A stretch of DNA of 64,000 bases, from contig NZ_JAHRXF010000005.1 in NCBI RefSeq assembly GCF_019104725.1, positions 124,001 to 188,000 of the forward strand, written 5' to 3'. The notes beneath the pieces are model-generated. The model made no database searches, was not told the DNA's origin, and saw only the letters and a list, made by a program, of their open reading frames with translations. The DNA comes from Streptomyces corallincola (GTDB lineage Bacteria > Actinomycetota > Actinomycetes > Streptomycetales > Streptomycetaceae). Positions within the stretch are counted from its first letter, which is position 1. Each line of letters begins with the position of its first letter. Below are positions 8,591 to 17,021 of the stretch, piece after piece. Made by a program: the position numbers and the translations under genes.

Positions 8591-8643
8591 TGGCACCACT
8601 TTGGCGCCACCTACAACCCCGAATGGCGCCATTTTTGGTGCCA
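8591..8643. promoter_or_regulatory. Four TGGYRCCA octamers, likely RHH operator
   Basis: Palindromic octamers TGGCACCA (8591), TGGCGCCA (8602), TGGCGCCA (8624) and TGGTGCCA (8636), with start-to-start spacings of 11, 22 and 12 bp. This is about one, two and one helical turns, so all lie on one DNA face. The first begins 11 nt upstream of the RHH start codon. Arrayed short palindromes at helical spacing are the usual target of cooperative RHH dimers. Confidence 0.7.
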
Positions 8644-8740
8644 GTCGGGCTCAATGCGCCCTGAGCTGCGGTGATGAGTCGAATCCGGGGTGTGCGAGGA
8701 GGTGTCGTACGGGACGTCGCGCCACCTCTGCGGGGGTGGA

Positions 8741-8779
8741 TGGCACCGCAATGGCACCGCATGACACCACGCGGTACCA
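8741..8779. promoter_or_regulatory. Second, degenerate octamer array
   Basis: TGGCACCG (8741), TGGCACCG (8752), TGACACCA (8762) and CGGTACCA (8772) follow each other at 10-11 bp. They resemble the TGGYRCCA sites 100 bp nearer the RHH gene. They could be an auxiliary operator, or the core site of a second promoter. Confidence 0.5.
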
Positions 8780-8974
8780 CTACTGGCCCCACCCAGCTCC
8801 GCCCCGCTGCACTGCCCGCCCTCGCCCCGCCCGCCCTCGCCCCACCCGCTCTGCCCCGCCCTCCCCGCGCACGCCAAAACGCCGGGCGGAGCCGATCATC
8901 CCGACCGACCCCGCCCGGCACCCCGAGGCCCCCTGGGCCCCTCAACCAGCCAACCAACCGACCAACCCAGCAGG

Positions 8975-11900
8975 CTAGTTCAGACTCACCACCGTCCCCG
9001 CCCCGTTCGGATACTCCACCCACCCCGTGGTCCGAGCCCGCGTCCCCACGCCGGACCAGTCGGCCGTCAGGGTCACCGGAGTGCCCACCGCCCCCGAGGA
9101 CCGTGCGGGACTCACCCGCAGCGAGCCCGGAGCCTCGGCCCCTCTGCCTCCCGCCGCCTTGCCCCCGACCACGTTCGACTGGAAGGTGAACGGCGTCGCC
9201 GAAGTCCCCGGCGCGTCCCCCAGCGTGACCACGGCGACCAGGTAGTCACCGCTCTCGGGATGCGGAAGGGAGACCACGGCGTCCGGAGTCGGCAGGACGA
9301 CCTGAATCGCGGAGGTCCATTTCCCGCCCACCAACTTGCCTGCCACCAGAGCGACTTGGGCATCGGAGTCATCCGGCCGGGCGGTGAACTCCACCGCCTT
9401 CGCGCCCTTCGGCACCGGCACCGTGAAGTACCGCTCGGCGTCCGCGTCGGAAGACCCGTGGCTCGTCACCGAGCCCGGCACCGGCGCCGCCGAGACCGGG
9501 CCGTACGCCGTCGCGGTGAAGGGGCGTACGGCGGGCGTGACGGCGTAGGAGACCGTGCCGCGCGCGCCCGTACCGGTGACGCGTTCCGGGGCCCGCGCGC
9601 TGTGCGGGGTGAGGACGAACGGGCTGCGGACGGCCGTGCCCGCGCCGCGCCAGGTCAGGGCGCCGGAGACCGTACGGTCGGCCGGGGCGTCCCCGATGGC
9701 GAAGGTGACCGTGAACGTACGGCTCTCCCCGGCGTGTGCGAAGCGCAGGGTGGACGGGGACACCGTGACGCGCAGCCCGGCCGGGGCGCTGATCCGCGCG
9801 CGGTAGGTTCCGGCCCGTACCGCCGTGACCGTACGGGTGACCGTCTGGCTGCCGAGCAGGTCACCGACCGCGATGGACGGGTAGTTGAGGTCGCTGGGGT
9901 CGATCGGGGCGACCCCGGAACCGGTCCGCCTGCCCAGCCCCTCCAGGTAGGCCAGCCAGTCCCGCACACCGGAGTCGTAGACCAGACCCGGGTTCAGCAT
10001 GGCGGGCGGGCTCACCTGGCCCGCGCCCTGGGCGAACACGTCCTTCGAGGGGCGGCCGTCGGCGCCCTTCGTCGCCGTGGCCGTCGTCATCAGCGCCGAC
10101 TTGACCCGCATCGGGGACCACGTCGGATACCGGCCCAGATACAGCGCGGCCAGCCCGGATATGTGCGGGGTGGCCATCGAGGTGCCCGACTCGAAGGCGT
10201 ACGCACGGCCGCCGTTGGTGGGCGGGGCCACCGCCGCGAGGATCGAGACGCCGGGCGCTGCCAGGTCGGGCTTGAGCACGTCACCGCCGGTGCTGTGCGA
10301 GGGGCCGCGCGAGGAGAAGCCCGCCACCTGCGGATACGCGATGCCGGAGCCGCCCGGCGCCAGCGTGGCGGTGGCGCCCGCCGTCGCCGCGTACGCGCGC
10401 ACGGTGTCCGCCGCCGGGACGTTGAGGTGCACGGTCGGGATGCCGTGCAGGTCGGCGTCCATGCTGAGATCGTCCCGGTTGACGAGGACCATCCCGACGC
10501 CGCCCGCGCGTGCCACCTCGGCCGACTTCTCGGTGCGCGCGTTCACCCCCCGGTCGCACACCACCAACTTCCCTGCCACCAGCGCCGGTTCGAGCGTGCC
10601 GGTCCGGCAGAGCGCGGCGGAGGCGGCGTCCGCGCCCGCCGCCCGGACGTTCTCCGCGAGCACCAGCGGCTTCGGGCCGAGCGCGGCCGGGACCGTCGTG
10701 CTCACTCCGGTGTACCGCCGCCCGTCGCCGAGGACGACCGTTCCCGTGTACGGCGCGACGGTGGACGCGGCGACCGTCGTCACCCACGGCGAGGTGTTGT
10801 CCAGCGTCGCCGGGTCGGGGCCGTTGTTGCCCGCCGCCGCCGACACGAACACCCCGGCCGCCGCCGCGTTGCGGAACGCGGTCTGGATCGGGTCGTCGGC
10901 CTTCGACTCCACCGAGGAGCCCACCGAGTAGTTGATGACGTCCACGCCGTCCGCCGTGGCCTGGTCGATCGCCTGCACGATGTCGCTGGTCATCCCGCCG
11001 GACTGGGTGCCGTCCTTGCTCTCCCACAGCGCCTTGTACGCGGCGACCACCGCGCCCGGCGCCACCCCCGACACCCGGCCGAGGTCCCGGCCGTCCACCG
11101 TGACCGGCACGTTCGCACGGCCCGCCGCCGTGGACGCGGTGTGCGTGCCGTGGCCCTCGCCGTCGCGCGGCGAGACGTAGTCCGCGCGGTTCGCCTCGGG
11201 CACGGACTTCAGCCACGCCGTACCGAAGTAACGCGCGCTCACCACCTTCCGGTTGCACAGGTCGGCGGTGAACGACTCGCCCGTCTGGCAGACCCCGGTG
11301 AACGTACTGCCGTCCGCCTTGCGCATCACCGTCGCCGCGCCCGTACGGTACGGCCGGTACGGGTCGGAGGCGGGCGGTGGCGCCGTGCCCAGCGCGGGCG
11401 CGGCGAACGACGGGCTCTCCGGCCAGATCCCGGTGTCGATGTCCCCGATGACGACCCCCCTGCCCGCCGACGCGCTGCCGCCCAGCGCGGCCCACAGCCC
11501 GTCCCGGCCGGTCAGCCGCAGGAAGTCCGCCGAGTTCCGGTCGTCGGTGAGGTGGTGCAGCGTGTCCGGCACCACCGAGGTGACCCCGTGCGCCGCCGCC
11601 AGCCGCACCACCTGGGCGGCGGTCAGTGTCGCGGTGAAGGTGTCCGTGGTGACCGCGTAGTGCCGGACCGCCCGCGCCCCGACCGAGGCGGCCAGCCGGG
11701 ACTGCCGGTCCTCCAGGTGCGCGCGGTAGCGCCGCGCGGCCGAACTGGCCACGTCCACCTTGCCGTTGCGGGCGGGGCGCGTCGCGGCGAAACCCGCCGT
11801 GCCGCCGTCGTACGTGACGAGGGGCGCCTCGGAGAGGGTGACGAGGTACTGCCCGGAGGCGGGCCGGGCCGCGCCCCCTCCGGTGGCCGCGTGGCCGGTG

Positions 11901-11998
11901 GCGGGCAGCGCGGCCAGCGCCAGCGCGGCCACGGCCACCGCCGTACCAGCCCTGCGGCCCCGGCCGCGGTGCGTGGATCTTCGTGACTGGGACGTCAC
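8975..11998 (-). CDS. Secreted subtilisin-family serine protease (S8)
   Basis: 1007 aa from GTG 11998, chosen because GGAGG sits 6 nt upstream; the frame extends to 12280 without support. A signal peptide covers residues 1-38 (RRSTHRGRGRR, Ala/Leu core, GHA-A). An I9-type propeptide is likely before the catalytic domain. The triad is Asp in VIGDIDTGIWPE, His in GEGHGTHTAS, and Ser in SGTSMATPHISG. A protease-associated insert (VVCDRGVNARTEKSAEVARAGG) lies between His and Ser, as in plant-type subtilases. The last ~350 residues are beta-rich, with an Fn3-like and further domains. It is divergent from a TrmB-like regulator across a 12-bp inverted repeat, so the pair is probably a regulatory unit. 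Confidence 0.93.
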   Translation of the reverse strand: MTSQSRRSTHRGRGRRAGTAVAVAALALAALPATGHAATGGGAARPASGQYLVTLSEAPLVTYDGGTAGFAATRPARNGKVDVASSAARRYRAHLEDRQSRLAASVGARAVRHYAVTTDTFTATLTAAQVVRLAAAHGVTSVVPDTLHHLTDDRNSADFLRLTGRDGLWAALGGSASAGRGVVIGDIDTGIWPESPSFAAPALGTAPPPASDPYRPYRTGAATVMRKADGSTFTGVCQTGESFTADLCNRKVVSARYFGTAWLKSVPEANRADYVSPRDGEGHGTHTASTAAGRANVPVTVDGRDLGRVSGVAPGAVVAAYKALWESKDGTQSGGMTSDIVQAIDQATADGVDVINYSVGSSVESKADDPIQTAFRNAAAAGVFVSAAAGNNGPDPATLDNTSPWVTTVAASTVAPYTGTVVLGDGRRYTGVSTTVPAALGPKPLVLAENVRAAGADAASAALCRTGTLEPALVAGKLVVCDRGVNARTEKSAEVARAGGVGMVLVNRDDLSMDADLHGIPTVHLNVPAADTVRAYAATAGATATLAPGGSGIAYPQVAGFSSRGPSHSTGGDVLKPDLAAPGVSILAAVAPPTNGGRAYAFESGTSMATPHISGLAALYLGRYPTWSPMRVKSALMTTATATKGADGRPSKDVFAQGAGQVSPPAMLNPGLVYDSGVRDWLAYLEGLGRRTGSGVAPIDPSDLNYPSIAVGDLLGSQTVTRTVTAVRAGTYRARISAPAGLRVTVSPSTLRFAHAGESRTFTVTFAIGDAPADRTVSGALTWRGAGTAVRSPFVLTPHSARAPERVTGTGARGTVSYAVTPAVRPFTATAYGPVSAAPVPGSVTSHGSSDADAERYFTVPVPKGAKAVEFTARPDDSDAQVALVAGKLVGGKWTSAIQVVLPTPDAVVSLPHPESGDYLVAVVTLGDAPGTSATPFTFQSNVVGGKAAGGRGAEAPGSLRVSPARSSGAVGTPVTLTADWSGVGTRARTTGWVEYPNGAGTVVSLN

Positions 11999-12315
11999 GG
12001 ATTCCTCCCCTTGGGATACGGGATGCTGCGTACGACATGCCGGACACACCGGACACGGGATACGGAGCGTGGAGTCGGACAGGGGTCGGCGAGCGCCGAA
12101 CAGACCCTTTGGACACATCAGTTGAGTCAGGTGATGGAGACGCGCGGTACGGCAGCAGTGAACGTCGCGCGTACGGACCCCGTCCAGATAATCTCGTGGC
12201 GTCTTCGGCCACCGTGTCCGAAGACGCCAACCGCACCGCCACCGCAGCCGGTGCCCCGCACTCCGGGCGCGCCCCCGCAAGCCGCGCGCCCCGCGCGCCC
12301 AGTGGAGAGGTGCCC
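11999..12315. other. Divergent promoter region, subtilase/TrmB-like regulator
   Basis: 317 bases holding the promoters of both genes. The notable element is the perfect inverted repeat at 12197-12229. Repeated CGGACAC/CCGGACAC copies occur at about 12040-12060. The regulator's frame is open across much of the gap, so a longer N-terminus cannot be excluded. Confidence 0.55.
12197..12229. promoter_or_regulatory. Perfect 12-bp inverted repeat, operator candidate
   Basis: TGGCGTCTTCGG (12197-12208) and its exact complement CCGAAGACGCCA (12218-12229) flank a 9-nt spacer. It lies 199-231 nt upstream of the protease start and about 87 nt upstream of the regulator GTG. Length and perfection make chance occurrence unlikely. 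Confidence 0.7.
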
Positions 12316-13356
12316 GTGCTCGACGTGCTCGGCGTCCGTCCCTTCGACGAGCGGGTCTACCGCGCCCTGCTCGCCCACCCCGGCACCACCGTGGCCGCGC
12401 TCGCCGGTGCCGTGGACGGCAGCTCGGGCCAGGTGGCGCACGCGCTGCGACGACTGGCCGGGCACGGCCTCGTACAGCACACCGGTCCCGGGCGCTGGGA
12501 GGCCACCGGTCCGCGCACCGCCGTCACCGCCCTGCTCAACCAGCGCCGTACGGCCGTGAGTTCGGCGCTCTCCGAGGCCGAGTCCGGAGTGGACGCGCTG
12601 CACGAGCTGTACCTCACCGGGCGCCTGCACACCGACCCGAGCCGACTGGTGGAGGTGCTCAGCGGCCGGGACGCCGTGGTCCGCCGGGTGGGGGAGCTGA
12701 GCCGTTCCGTCCGCACCCACCTCTGGATACTCGACCGGCCGCCCTACCTCAGCCGTCCCGACGGCCGTCCGCACGACGACTCCACGGAGACCGCCGTCAC
12801 CCGCTCATGGCTGGAACGCGGCGTGGACATCCGCTCCGTCTACTGTCCCGAGTCCATGTCGTACCCCGGCCGCTTCGAGACGATCCTGCGGCTGACCGCG
12901 CTCGGCGAACAGGCCCGTATGCTCGACCGGCTCCCGCTCAAGCTGCACATCGTGGACCGCCGCGCGGCCATCGTCCCGCTCGCCGGGTCCCTGTACGACA
13001 GCGTCGCCGTCGTCCACCCCTCCGGACTGCTCGACGCCCTGATCGAACTCTTCGAGGCCCACTGGCGCCGCGCCCAGCCCCTGGCCGCACCGGGCACTCC
13101 CGGCAGCCCCGCCCCGGCCGCCGCCCCCGGCGCCTCCCCGGTCCCCGGAGCCGCCGCCGACACTCCCACCGCCGCCGAACTGCTCCTCCTCCGCATGCTG
13201 CACAGCGGCCTCAAGGACCAGGCCATCGCCCGCCAGCTCGGTATCAGCACCCGTACCGCCACCCGCCGCGTCGCCGCCCTCATGCACCGCCTCGGCGCGG
13301 GCACCCGGTTCCAGGCGGGTGCCAACGCCCGCAGCCGGGGCTGGCTGGAGCCGTAG
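12316..13356 (+). CDS. TrmB-like/LuxR-type transcriptional regulator
   Basis: 346 aa from GTG 12316, with GGAGAGG 5-6 nt upstream; the open frame reaches back to 11983. Residues about 8-60 form a winged HTH like TrmB (FDERVYRALLAHPG, VAHALRRLAGHGLV). A helical hinge follows, then a phospholipase-D-like sensor region (GRDAVVRRVGELSRSVRTHLWILD). An Ala/Pro linker leads to a C-terminal LuxR-type HTH (ELLLLRMLHSGLKDQAIARQLGISTRTATRR). It probably controls the divergent subtilase and itself through the repeat at 12197-12229. The inducer is unknown. Confidence 0.85.
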   Translation: MLDVLGVRPFDERVYRALLAHPGTTVAALAGAVDGSSGQVAHALRRLAGHGLVQHTGPGRWEATGPRTAVTALLNQRRTAVSSALSEAESGVDALHELYLTGRLHTDPSRLVEVLSGRDAVVRRVGELSRSVRTHLWILDRPPYLSRPDGRPHDDSTETAVTRSWLERGVDIRSVYCPESMSYPGRFETILRLTALGEQARMLDRLPLKLHIVDRRAAIVPLAGSLYDSVAVVHPSGLLDALIELFEAHWRRAQPLAAPGTPGSPAPAAAPGASPVPGAAADTPTAAELLLLRMLHSGLKDQAIARQLGISTRTATRRVAALMHRLGAGTRFQAGANARSRGWLEP

Positions 13357-13421
13357 CCCCTTCCGAGAAACTTCTCCCCGTACCGGTGCATGTTCCTGAC
13401 ATGTCCCGTAGAAAGAACGAC

Positions 13422-14108
13422 ATGAACCCTCTCCCCTCCCTCCTCCTCGTCCACGGTGCCTGGCACGCCCCCTGGTGCTGGGAACAGCTCGCCGCCGAGC
13501 TGCCCGACGTGGACGTGCGCACCGTCGCGCTGCCCAGCAGCGGTTCCGACCCGAAGGCGCTCGGTGACCTCTACGACGACGCGGCGGCGATCTCCGGCGC
13601 GGTACGGGAGATCGGCGGGCCGACCGTGGTCGTCGGACATTCCTACGGCGGCTGCCCGGTGACCCAGGCCGCCGGGTCGGCCGGGGACGTGCGCCGGGTG
13701 GTCTACCTCAGCGCGCTGATGCAGGACGTCGGGGACTCGCTGCTGAGCCTGGTGGGCGGCGCCTACCCGCCGGACTGGGACGTGCACGAGGAGACGGAGT
13801 GCTTCGGGGTGCACGACCCGCTGCACGCCCTCTACGCCGATGTCGAGCCGGAACTGGCCGCCCGCAGCGCCGCCCGGCTCGGGTACGAGTCGCTGCGCGC
13901 GGTACGCCAGCCGCTCACCGAGGCCGCGTGGCACACGGTGCCGAGCACGTACATCGTGTGCGAGGAGGACGTGGCCATCCCGCCGGTGCTCCAGGAGCAG
14001 ATGGCGGTGCGGGCCGACCGGGTGCGCCGTATCCGGTCCTCGCACTCCCCGTTCCTGAGCCGCCCGGCGGAACTGGCCGCGCTGCTGCGGGAGGAGATGA
14101 CCGTCTGA
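13422..14108 (+). CDS. Alpha/beta hydrolase, cytoplasmic esterase-like
   Basis: 228 aa from ATG 13422 (in-frame ATG 13401 is an alternative; neither has a strong Shine-Dalgarno). Residues 11-14 HGAW and 72-76 GHSYG mark the oxyanion loop and nucleophile Ser74. The acid lies in VCEEDVAIPP and the His in RSSHSPFLSRP. It belongs to the same HGAW family as the secreted hydrolase at 3209-4069 but lacks a signal peptide. It is 65 nt downstream of the TrmB-like regulator on the same strand, so cotranscription is possible. The substrate is unknown. Confidence 0.85.
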   Translation: MNPLPSLLLVHGAWHAPWCWEQLAAELPDVDVRTVALPSSGSDPKALGDLYDDAAAISGAVREIGGPTVVVGHSYGGCPVTQAAGSAGDVRRVVYLSALMQDVGDSLLSLVGGAYPPDWDVHEETECFGVHDPLHALYADVEPELAARSAARLGYESLRAVRQPLTEAAWHTVPSTYIVCEEDVAIPPVLQEQMAVRADRVRRIRSSHSPFLSRPAELAALLREEMTV

Positions 14109-14113
14109 CAGAC

Positions 14114-14161
14114 CCGTTCCGGGCGACCAGGCGGGGGATGGAAGCGGTCCGCCCGGAACGG
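14114..14161 (+). terminator. Terminator after the alpha/beta hydrolase
   Basis: Perfect 12-bp arms CCGTTCCGGGCG (14114-14125) and CGCCCGGAACGG (14150-14161) separated by 24 nt, whose ends (ACC/GGT) can extend the stem. It begins 6 nt after the hydrolase stop codon. Confidence 0.6.
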
Positions 14162-14390
14162 ATCTTCACTTGTACTCCACGAGTGTGCGCGTCGAACGGT
14201 TCACCCGAAATCCCCGGGGCCCCGCCCCGCCCCTCCGGCCCCCGCTCCCGCCCCCCGGCGCCCGCCCCGCCGCCGCCCGCGTACGGCGCACCCCCGTTCC
14301 CCCGTGCGGTGGAACACGGTGACCGTGTCGGGCGTATCGAGCCGCCCACGACATGACGAGACGATATTCAGCTCTTTATGTTGCTAACCG

Positions 14391-14404
14391 TGTCTGATCG
14401 GACA
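14391..14404. promoter_or_regulatory. Near-palindrome TGTCTGATCGGACA upstream of cydA
   Basis: A 14-bp sequence symmetric at 12 positions, about 105 nt before the cydA start and next to the AT-rich promoter-like stretch. A regulator of cydAB may bind here; I cannot assign it. Confidence 0.3.
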
Positions 14405-14508
14405 GGCTGGACGGATGGGGGCGCGATGGCGGTGCCGTACACGGGCGCGACCCGGGACCTCGGCGGTGCCCGGGACCTGACCGCGGCTTCCCACCTCGGG
14501 GGTGTCCG

Positions 14509-15942
14509 ATGAGCGTGCTCGCCCTGGACTCCGTCACGCAGGTGCTGGCCTTCGCCGACGAACCCCCGCAGCTTCTGCCCGCACGGCAGCAGATGGCCTT
14601 CACCCTCGGCTTCCACATCATCCTGGTGCCGTTCGGTGTCGCGCTGACCTCGCTGATGCTCATCGCCAACTACCGGGGTCTGCGCAAGGGCGACGCCGAC
14701 GCCCTGCTGCTCGCCAAGCGCTGGTCGAAGGTCGCCGCCGTGCTGTTCGCGGTCGGCGCGATCACCGGCACCGTGCTCTCCTTCGAACTCGGCCTGCTCT
14801 GGCCGGGACTGATGGGCCGCTACGGCGCCGCGTTCGGCTTCCCCTTCGCCATCGAGGGACTCTTCTTCTTCACCGAGGCCATCTTCGTCTCCATCTACAT
14901 CTACGGCTGGGACCGCCTCAGGCCCTGGGCGCACTTCTGGACCGGCGTCCCCGTCGCCCTCGCCAGCATCGGCGGCGCGGCGGCCGTCATCGGCGCCAAC
15001 AGCTGGATGAACAAGCCCGGCGGCTTCACCGTCCGGGGCGGCGAGGTCGTCGAGGTCCACCCGGCCCAGGTCTTCTTCAACGGCGCCTTCTGGTACGAGT
15101 TCGCGCACATGCTGCTCGCCGCCTACATCGTCGCCGGGTTCGGCGTGGCCAGCGTGTACGCGGTCGGCATCCTGCGCGGGCGCCGGGGCCGCTACCACCG
15201 GGTCGGCTTCCTGATCTCCTTCGTCACCGCCGCCGTGATCCTGCCGGTGCAGATGATCGTCGGCGACACCATCGCCCGGTACGTCTTCGACTCCGAGCCG
15301 CACAAGTTCGCCGCGATCGAACTCCTGCCGAAGACCGGCACCAACGTCCCCGAGACCCTCGGCGGCATCCTGGTGGACGGCGAGGTCCGCTACGGCATCC
15401 CGATCCCGGACATGGCGTCGATCCTGGCCGCGTTCAAGCCGTCCACCCGCATCCAGGGCCTGGACGCCATCCCCGCCGACGTACGGCCCTCGGACCAGAT
15501 CGTCAGCACCGTGCACCTCGCCTTCGACGTGATGGTCGGGCTCTCCTCGATCCTCATGGTGCTGGTGCTGTGGTTCGCCTGGATCATGTGGCGGCGCCGC
15601 CCGGTGGAGCGCCAGACGTGGTTCCTGCGCTGCTGCGCACCGGCCGGGCTGGCCGCCATCGCCTGTCTGGAGACCGGCTGGATGGTCACCGAACTCGGCC
15701 GCCAGCCCTGGACGGTCGTCGGCCACCTGCTCACCCTCGACGCGGTGACCCGGCAGGGCAACATCTGGCCGCTGTTCGCCGCCGTCCTCGCCATCTACAT
15801 CGCCGTCGGCGTCAGCGCCATCACCGTGCTGCTGTCGATGCGCAAGCGCTGGCAGGCCGAGGGCGACTCCGGCGTGGAAGTCCCCTACGGCCCCCAGTCC
15901 GGACCCCGGCTCGCGGACGCCACCAGCAGATCGGAGCGATGA
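14509..15942 (+). CDS. cydA: Cytochrome bd ubiquinol oxidase subunit I
   Basis: 477 aa from ATG 14509. CydA carries hemes b558, b595 and d and oxidises quinol while reducing oxygen to water with high affinity. The N-terminus has ARQQMAFTLGFHIILVPFGV, in which His36 is the expected heme ligand. Conserved blocks include FELGLLWPGLMGRYG, FFFTEAIFVSIYIYGW, the Q-loop region GGILVDGEVRYGIPIPDMAS, and ETGWMVTELGRQPW. The Q-loop appears to be of the short type. About nine membrane segments are visible. It overlaps cydB by one base. No cydCD genes follow, so the assembly exporter must be elsewhere. Confidence 0.95.
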   Translation: MSVLALDSVTQVLAFADEPPQLLPARQQMAFTLGFHIILVPFGVALTSLMLIANYRGLRKGDADALLLAKRWSKVAAVLFAVGAITGTVLSFELGLLWPGLMGRYGAAFGFPFAIEGLFFFTEAIFVSIYIYGWDRLRPWAHFWTGVPVALASIGGAAAVIGANSWMNKPGGFTVRGGEVVEVHPAQVFFNGAFWYEFAHMLLAAYIVAGFGVASVYAVGILRGRRGRYHRVGFLISFVTAAVILPVQMIVGDTIARYVFDSEPHKFAAIELLPKTGTNVPETLGGILVDGEVRYGIPIPDMASILAAFKPSTRIQGLDAIPADVRPSDQIVSTVHLAFDVMVGLSSILMVLVLWFAWIMWRRRPVERQTWFLRCCAPAGLAAIACLETGWMVTELGRQPWTVVGHLLTLDAVTRQGNIWPLFAAVLAIYIAVGVSAITVLLSMRKRWQAEGDSGVEVPYGPQSGPRLADATSRSER

Positions 15943-16943
15943 TGCCCGACGTCGTCGTCAGTTTCCTCTTCATCGGCGTCATCGCCTACTCGCTGCTCGC
16001 CGGTGCCGACTTCGGCGCCGGGTTCTGGGACCTCACGGCGGGCGGCGCGGAACGCGGCAAGGAACCCCGGCATCTGATCGACATCTCGCTGGGCCCGGTC
16101 TGGGAGGCCAACCACACCTGGCTCGTCTACTGCCTGGTGTTCCTGTGGACGTCGTTCCCCACCGCGTTCGCCGCCATCACCACCACGCTGTACCTCCCGC
16201 TCGGCCTCGCTGCCCTCGGCATCGTGCTGCGCGGCGCGGGCTTCGCCTTCCGCAAGGCGTCCCTGCGCACTCCCCAACGGCGCCTGTTCGGCGTGGCGTT
16301 CGCGGTGTCCTCGCTGCTGACGCCGTTCTGCTTCGGCGCCATCGCGGGCGGCATCGCCTCCGGCCGGGTCCCGGCGGCGGGCGCGGGCGACGCCCTCACC
16401 TCCTGGCTGAACCCCACCTCGATCCTCGGCGGCGTCCTCGCCGTGCTGACCTGCGCCTACCTCGCGGCGATCTACCTGTACGCCACCGCGGCGCGCCTGA
16501 ACGCCACCATCCTGGTCCGCTACTACCGGGCCCGCGCGTTCGCCGCCGCCGTCGTCACCGGTGTCGTCAGCATCGCCGGCATCTTCGTCCTCCAGGCCGA
16601 CTCGCCCCGGCTGTTCGGCGAACTCAGCGGCAAGGCCCTGCCGTTGGTGATCATCGCCGCCGTGTGCGGACTGGCCACCATCGTGCTGCTCCGCCTGAAG
16701 GTGCTGCGCAACCTGCGCATCCTCGCGGGCGGCGCCGTCGCCCTGGTCGTCCTCGGCTGGGGTGTCGCGCAGTACCCGTACCTGCTCGGCACGCATCTGA
16801 CGATCGACGAGGCGGCGGCGCCGTCCTCCTCGCTGAACGTCGTCGTCGGCGTCGCCATCGTCGCCGGTCTGGTCATCGTCCCGTCGCTGATCCTGCTGTT
16901 CCGCCTGGCCGTCCGCGGCCGACTGGAGCCCGAGGAGCACTGA
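15942..16943 (+). CDS. cydB: Cytochrome bd ubiquinol oxidase subunit II
   Basis: 333 aa. Tandem ATG codons occur at 15939 and 15942; the second sits 5 nt after GGAG and is preferred. It shares one base with the cydA stop (TGATG), indicating translational coupling. The start PDVVVSFLFIGVIAYSLLAGADFGAGFWDL and the motif GPVWEANHTWLVY are typical of CydB. About eight to nine membrane segments are visible. It forms the structural partner of CydA in the bd oxidase. The operon closes with the hairpin at 16964-17001. Confidence 0.95.
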   Translation: MPDVVVSFLFIGVIAYSLLAGADFGAGFWDLTAGGAERGKEPRHLIDISLGPVWEANHTWLVYCLVFLWTSFPTAFAAITTTLYLPLGLAALGIVLRGAGFAFRKASLRTPQRRLFGVAFAVSSLLTPFCFGAIAGGIASGRVPAAGAGDALTSWLNPTSILGGVLAVLTCAYLAAIYLYATAARLNATILVRYYRARAFAAAVVTGVVSIAGIFVLQADSPRLFGELSGKALPLVIIAAVCGLATIVLLRLKVLRNLRILAGGAVALVVLGWGVAQYPYLLGTHLTIDEAAAPSSSLNVVVGVAIVAGLVIVPSLILLFRLAVRGRLEPEEH

Positions 16944-16963
16944 CCGCTCTCCCACCGGAGCAC

Positions 16964-17001
16964 CTCCGGGCCCGTACGGCGCACGCCGCACGGGCCCGGA
17001 G
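16964..17001. terminator. Bidirectional terminator after cydAB
   Basis: Perfect 12-bp arms CTCCGGGCCCGT (16964-16975) and ACGGGCCCGGAG (16990-17001) around a 14-nt loop that can itself fold. It lies between the convergent cydB and S33 peptidase genes. Confidence 0.8.
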
Positions 17002-17021
17002 TCGTTGCCAGGGGGCAGGGA

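Larger units (their letters stand above)
8581..8974. other. Intergenic region with two operator-like arrays
   Basis: 394 bases between the RHH gene start and the 3' end of the subtilase gene, both on the minus strand. The RHH-proximal 200 bases hold the octamer arrays at 8591-8643 and 8741-8779. The remainder (8800-8970) is C-rich and low-complexity, with repeated CCCGCCC/GCCCCACCC-like runs and no reading frame of interest. Confidence 0.6.
14109..14508. other. Terminator and cydAB promoter region
   Basis: 400 bases. The proximal part holds the terminator at 14114-14161 and a GC-rich stretch. Closer to cydA are the palindrome ACACGG-TGA-CCGTGT (14314-14328), an AT-rich segment (14362-14390) suited to a promoter, and a near-palindrome at 14391-14404. 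I found no match to the Rex operator consensus. Confidence 0.55.

Noticed and set aside
9260..11986. 908-codon plus-strand open frame
   Set aside because: It is antisense to the subtilase gene, whose catalytic triad and signal peptide are certain. The translation is Arg/Gly/His-rich and repeat-like, as expected for a shadow frame in GC-rich DNA.
14391..14404. Rex redox operator before cydAB
   Set aside because: The near-palindrome lacks the TTGTGAA/TTCACAA arms of Rex sites, so it is listed only as an unassigned candidate.
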